Assembly: GCA_946886375.1 (NCBI GenBank)
Contig: CAMPIL010000203.1
Location: forward strand, 1-6,677
Length of the DNA stretch: 6,677 bases
Origin: an uncultured Phycisphaerales bacterium
GTDB taxonomy: Bacteria; Planctomycetota; Phycisphaerae; Phycisphaerales; SM1A02
Direction of reading: 5' to 3'
Part shown: positions 5,682 through 6,677 of the stretch, in pieces
Position numbering within the stretch: the stretch's first letter is position 1
Layout of the letters: each line of letters opens with the position of its first letter
Program-made: the position numbers and the translations under genes
Notes under the pieces: generated by a model
The model's database searches: none
What the model saw: the letters and a program-made list of their open reading frames with translations, nothing else
Told to the model about the DNA's origin: nothing

Positions 5682-6677
5682 ATGAGCATGCTGCGCATGG
5701 CGATTGTGACAGCGGTGGGCATTGCGTTGGCGGCGGCGTGCGGATTGCTCGTGAAATCCCGCGCGCAGGCCGCCGATTCGCCATCGGAAAAATCCAGCGT
5801 GGTTTCGCCGCCGGCCCACACCTTCGCCCTTATTCACACGCCTGAACTTGAACCCGTCGCGCGTGAATGGGCGGCCTATCGCGCAAGCGAACTCGGCGGC
5901 GGGTGGCGCATCGTGCGGCATGCGGTGACGAAGAACTCCGACGCCGATGCGCTTCGCCGCGAGATTCAATCGTTCATTCGCGCCGCGCATCGCGAAGCAG
6001 CGCCACGGAACCCTGCGGACTTCATGGTTCTGTTGTTGGGGGATGCGACATCGCAGTCCGATTCCGCCGCAATTCCCGCCTGGTACTTTCCGCAGGTCGA
6101 TTCCGTCATGCGATCGGGCGATGGCAGCAACGACCAGTTCGCGAGCGATCACCCGTATCAATTGATTGACGATGGCAGTGATTCGCCTGACCTCGCGCTG
6201 GGCCGCGTGCCGGCGCGCACGGTGGAAGAAGCGCGGGCGGCCTTGGCCAAGATCAAACGCTACGAGCAGCCGCCCACGCTGGAGTCGCTCGCCGCCGCAA
6301 ACCGCACGCGCATCACTTATGTCGCAGGCGAGGGGCGCTTCGGCGCGATGGATGGCGTGCTGGAAATGCTCTTCAAGCAGATGGTCGACCGGCTCGTGCC
6401 CGATGCGTTCGACCTCTCCATGACCTACGCGAAGGCATCATCCATCTACTGCCCCCCGCCGTCGAAACTGACTGAGACGGTGCTCGAACGTCTCAGCTCA
6501 GGCGGGTTGCTGTTCAATTACATCGGACACGGTTTCGCCAAGGGCTTCGATTCGCTGCACTGGCGCGACAAGCGGTTTCCCATTCTGAATGTCGCCGACC
6601 TGGCGCGACAGACAGCGCACGAAAGTGGCGACAGTTCCCACCGCCAACTGCCCATCGCGTTCTTGTCCTGTTGCAGC
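5682..6677 (+). CDS. Secreted gingipain-like cysteine peptidase, family C25 (3' end outside window)
   Basis: The frame runs 332 codons from the ATG to the window edge without a stop, so the C-terminus is missing. The N-terminus is a signal peptide (hydrophobic 7-24, AQA cut site at 28-30). An AAAC at 17-20 is a poor lipobox. The body matches the C25 catalytic domain: DFMVLLLGD (113-121), the SDHPYQLIDDGSDSPDLALG stretch (155-174) followed by RVPARTVEEA (175-184), IKRYE (191-195), FNYIGHGF (278-285) with candidate catalytic His283, and PIAFLSCCS (324-332) with the nucleophile probably Cys331 (Cys330 is the alternative). Family members such as gingipains and PorU cleave proteins outside the cytoplasm or at the surface. 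The start is ATG 5682 or Met3, as both keep the signal peptide; no ribosome site is seen, and an in-frame ATG at 5607 would bury the signal sequence. Whether a dockerin-like tail follows cannot be seen. Confidence 0.85.
   Translation, partial: MSMLRMAIVTAVGIALAAACGLLVKSRAQAADSPSEKSSVVSPPAHTFALIHTPELEPVAREWAAYRASELGGGWRIVRHAVTKNSDADALRREIQSFIRAAHREAAPRNPADFMVLLLGDATSQSDSAAIPAWYFPQVDSVMRSGDGSNDQFASDHPYQLIDDGSDSPDLALGRVPARTVEEARAALAKIKRYEQPPTLESLAAANRTRITYVAGEGRFGAMDGVLEMLFKQMVDRLVPDAFDLSMTYAKASSIYCPPPSKLTETVLERLSSGGLLFNYIGHGFAKGFDSLHWRDKRFPILNVADLARQTAHESGDSSHRQLPIAFLSCCS

Noticed and set aside
5499..6161. Minus-strand open frame of 220 codons opposite the peptidase start
   Set aside because: Arg/His-rich, no motif, and antisense to the clear C25 domain.
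6166..6423. Plus-strand 85-codon frame inside the peptidase gene
   Set aside because: It is a shifted frame of the C25 domain; the residues of the peptidase frame are conserved instead.

Overview
The window looks like chromosomal DNA of a GC-rich planctomycete, most likely of the class Phycisphaerae. The main reason is the C-terminal tag on three neighbouring secreted proteins: a duplicated dockerin-like calcium-loop module with cores such as 'GDLLAVINAWG', a form I know from exported Phycisphaerae proteins. Taxonomy is an inference from this signature. No rRNA, tRNA, mobile element or CRISPR array is visible.

Layout from left to right. (1) Bases 1-1497, plus strand: the 3' part of a glycoside-hydrolase-like exoprotein. 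It has a TIM-barrel of the GH-A type with an Asn-Glu acid/base motif, a C-terminal beta domain and a dockerin-like tail. A Gly/Ser-rich stretch interrupts the barrel. (2) Bases 1503-1928, minus strand: a stand-alone response-regulator receiver domain that converges on gene 1 with only 5 bases between the stop codons. (3) Bases 1929-2225: a divergent intergenic region with a plausible minus-strand promoter and a strong Shine-Dalgarno site for gene 4. (4) Bases 2226-3827, plus strand: a secreted protein of about eight beta-propeller-like repeats with a dockerin-like tail. (5) Bases 3988-5565, plus strand: a secreted, probably beta-solenoid protein of unknown function with a dockerin-like tail; its ribosome-binding site lies in a hairpin that abuts the ATG. 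(6) Bases 5682-6677, plus strand, running off the window: a secreted gingipain-like (family C25) cysteine peptidase with a visible signal peptide, the GHG histidine motif and a candidate cysteine at the very edge.

Functionally this is an exoprotein neighbourhood: a polysaccharide-active enzyme, two large beta-rich extracellular proteins, a secreted peptidase and one signalling protein. Gaps of 116-160 bases between genes 4, 5 and 6 and their individual start signals suggest separate transcription units rather than a tight operon. The most interesting idea is that the shared C-terminal modules are sorting or anchoring tags, and that the adjacent C25 peptidase (the family of PorU, which removes C-terminal signals in type IX secretion) could act on them. 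That link is speculative and rests on adjacency alone.
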